Shown: piece after piece, positions 62,432 through 64,000 of the stretch
How the letters are laid out: every line of letters starts with the position of its first letter
Position numbering within the stretch: position 1 is the first letter of the stretch
NCBI GenBank assembly: GCA_027310725.1
Contig: DAIDAG010000078.1
Location: forward strand, 111,252-175,251
From: Sideroxydans sp.
GTDB taxonomy: Bacteria > Pseudomonadota > Gammaproteobacteria > Burkholderiales > Gallionellaceae
Direction of reading: 5' to 3'
Length of the DNA stretch: 64,000 nt
The notes under the pieces: generated by a model
Database searches by the model: none
Seen by the model: the letters and a program-made list of their open reading frames with translations, nothing else
Told to the model about the DNA's origin: nothing
Program-made: the position numbers and the translations under genes

Positions 62432-64000
62432 ATGTCCCACAATCTGTTCGATACCCGCAAAACTTTTAACCTGTCCGGCAACAAACAATCGGCAATGTAC
62501 TCCCTGCCCGCGCTGGAAGCAGCGGGTGTAGGCAAAATTTCGCGCCTGCCGGTCTCCATCCGCATCGTGCTGGAATCGGTACTGCGCAATTGCGACGGCA
62601 AGAAGGTTACCGAAACGCATGTGCGACAACTGGCGAACTGGAAGCCGAATGCGGCGCGCACCGATGAGATCCCCTTTGTGGTTGCGCGCATCGTGCTGCA
62701 GGACTTCACCGGCGTCCCGCTGCTGGCCGACCTCGCTGCCATGCGCGATGCCGCCGCCAAGATAGGCAAGAATCCCAAGATCATCGAGCCGCTGGTTCCC
62801 GTGAATCTGGTAGTCGACCACTCGGTACAGATCGACTACTTCAACCAGCCCGACGCGCTGAAGCTGAACATGGAGATGGAATTCGAGCGCAACACCGAGC
62901 GCTACCGCTTCATGAAATGGGGCATGCAGGCGTTCGACACATTCAAGGTCGTGCCGCCCGGCATCGGCATCGTGCACCAGGTGAACCTGGAATATCTTGC
63001 GCGCGGCGTGCTGCAAAAGGACGGCGTGACCTATCCCGACACGCTGGTGGGTACCGACAGCCACACCACCATGATCAATGGCATCGGCGTGGTCGGCTGG
63101 GGCGTGGGCGGCATCGAGGCGGAAGCCGGCATGCTGGGCCAGCCCGTGTATTTCCTGACACCGGATGTCGTCGGCGTGCATCTGAAAGGCAAACTGCGCG
63201 AAGGCGTCACCGCGACCGACCTGGTACTGACCGTCACCGAATTGCTGCGCAAACAAAAAGTGGTTGGTAAATTCGTCGAGTTCTTCGGCGAGGGTACCTC
63301 CGCCCTCACCCTGCCCGACCGCGCGACCATCGCCAACATGGCACCGGAATACGGCGCCACCATGGGCTTCTTCCCGGTGGACGAAGTCACCGTCAATTTC
63401 ATGCGCAGTACCGGACGCACGGATGAAGAAGTGGCAGCCTTCGAGGCCTACTTCAAGGCACAGGGCCTGTTCGGCGTACCCAAAGACGGCAGCATCGATT
63501 ACAGCGGCGTGGTGGAACTGGACCTGGACAGCATCGAGCCTTCGCTGGCCGGCCCGAAACGCCCGCAAGACCGCATCACCCTGTCCAAAATGAAAGAGTC
63601 GTTCAACACGCTGTACGGCAAGCCCATCGCAGAGAACGGCTTCAACCAGCCCGCCGACAAGCTGGCCAAGCGTTTCCCGACCGGCAAGAACAACACGGTT
63701 ATCGGCAACGGCGACGTGATGATCGCCGCCATCACCAGCTGTACCAACACCTCCAACCCCGGCGTGCTGCTGGCCGCTGGCTTGCTGGCGAAGAAGGCGG
63801 TTGCAAAAGGCTTGACCGTTGCGCCCCACATCAAGACTTCGCTGGCTCCCGGATCGCGGGTGGTCACGGAATACCTGACCAATGCGGGCCTGCTGCAATC
63901 CCTGGAACAACTGGGCTTCAGCGTGGCCGCTTATGGCTGCACGACCTGTATCGGCAATGCCGGCCCCTTGCGCGAAGACATCGACAAGACCATCACCGAC
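62432..64000 (+). CDS. acnA: Aconitate hydratase A (partial, runs off the window)
   Basis: 523 codons are present and the frame is still open at the window end; complete AcnA proteins are near 900 residues. The enzyme interconverts citrate and isocitrate using a [4Fe-4S] cluster. Visible are the N-terminus [52 protein letters not shown], and cluster ligands in SCTNTSNP (about Cys436) and [11 protein letters not shown] (about Cys503 and Cys506). The beginning differs from AcnD and AcnB. GGAG precedes the ATG. Confidence 0.96.
   Translation, partial: MSHNLFDTRKTFNLSGNKQSAMYSLPALEAAGVGKISRLPVSIRIVLESVLRNCDGKKVTETHVRQLANWKPNAARTDEIPFVVARIVLQDFTGVPLLADLAAMRDAAAKIGKNPKIIEPLVPVNLVVDHSVQIDYFNQPDALKLNMEMEFERNTERYRFMKWGMQAFDTFKVVPPGIGIVHQVNLEYLARGVLQKDGVTYPDTLVGTDSHTTMINGIGVVGWGVGGIEAEAGMLGQPVYFLTPDVVGVHLKGKLREGVTATDLVLTVTELLRKQKVVGKFVEFFGEGTSALTLPDRATIANMAPEYGATMGFFPVDEVTVNFMRSTGRTDEEVAAFEAYFKAQGLFGVPKDGSIDYSGVVELDLDSIEPSLAGPKRPQDRITLSKMKESFNTLYGKPIAENGFNQPADKLAKRFPTGKNNTVIGNGDVMIAAITSCTNTSNPGVLLAAGLLAKKAVAKGLTVAPHIKTSLAPGSRVVTEYLTNAGLLQSLEQLGFSVAAYGCTTCIGNAGPLREDIDKTITD

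Noticed and set aside
1..64000. CRISPR arrays, insertion sequences, prophage or integrase genes
   Set aside because: No regularly spaced direct repeats and no transposase, integrase or phage structural gene were recognised in any frame.

Overview
The window looks like chromosomal DNA of a Gram-negative betaproteobacterium, most likely near the Nitrosomonadales (Gallionellaceae/Sulfuricellaceae-like). The reasons are high GC, outer-membrane proteins (two FadL, a CusC/TolC channel), many small c-type cytochromes including an SHP/DHC pair, a CusCBA metal pump, c-di-GMP proteins and a DUF2844/DUF3443 pair. The exact genus cannot be fixed from the sequence alone. No rRNA, tRNA, CRISPR array, transposase or integrase was found.

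Layout. (1) 24-2165, minus strand, visibly AT-richer than the rest: a compact three-gene unit encoding a two-helix membrane protein with a macro domain, an OGFr-domain protein and a zinc-containing sirtuin. Its architecture recalls membrane-macro effectors of type II Thoeris, but no TIR gene is present. It is the best candidate for an undescribed NAD/ADP-ribose signalling or defence system. (2) 2311-14363, minus: a fatty-acid uptake and beta-oxidation cluster (FadE-type acyl-CoA dehydrogenase, SDR, acyl-CoA ligase, thioesterase, two FadL porins around a GDSL lipoprotein esterase, FadN-type fusion). (3) 14507-24442, plus: copper/silver resistance (Cys/His-rich small protein, CusC, CusB-CusF fusion, CusA, Met/His-rich small protein, Cu P-type ATPase, CusF). 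(4) 24766-28773: a low-complexity Ser/Asn/Gln-rich protein with a clear terminator, a DUF2844/DUF3443 secreted pair in which the DUF3443 member carries pepsin-like motifs, and a quinone oxidoreductase. (5) 28963-29095: two inverted copies of a dispersed palindromic repeat. (6) 29174-35937, minus: XdhC, [2Fe-2S] and Mo-cofactor subunits of a periplasmic molybdenum hydroxylase, a MocA-like cytidylyltransferase, two cytochromes c and LrgAB. (7) 36166-41195: small conserved protein, TMEM175-like channel, CDF metal exporter, RadA, FAD-dependent oxidoreductase.

(8) 41265-44924: a PhnD-like binding protein directly followed by a GAF-PAS-GGDEF-EAL protein; then Hsp33 convergent with it. (9) 45856-48121, minus: cytochrome b, a new-looking His-containing membrane protein, SHP (DUF1924) and DHC. 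(10) 48321-51035: MFS transporter, small membrane proteins, flavin reductase. (11) 51224-56979: YoaA/DinG helicase, globin-coupled diguanylate cyclase divergent from an HD-GYP phosphodiesterase that is coupled to an ankyrin-repeat protein. (12) 56990-59086: selD and mnmH(selU), divergent with only 12 bp between start codons. (13) 59139-62132: a MarR/SlyA regulator with a perfect SlyA-type box in its promoter, then emrA-emrB. (14) 62432 to the end: acnA, cut by the window edge.

A theme across the window is that palindromic dispersed repeats sit in frame inside three otherwise intact genes (fadN-like, fadE-like, cusA), where they are translated into Pro/Gly/Glu-rich or Ser/Arg-rich linkers.
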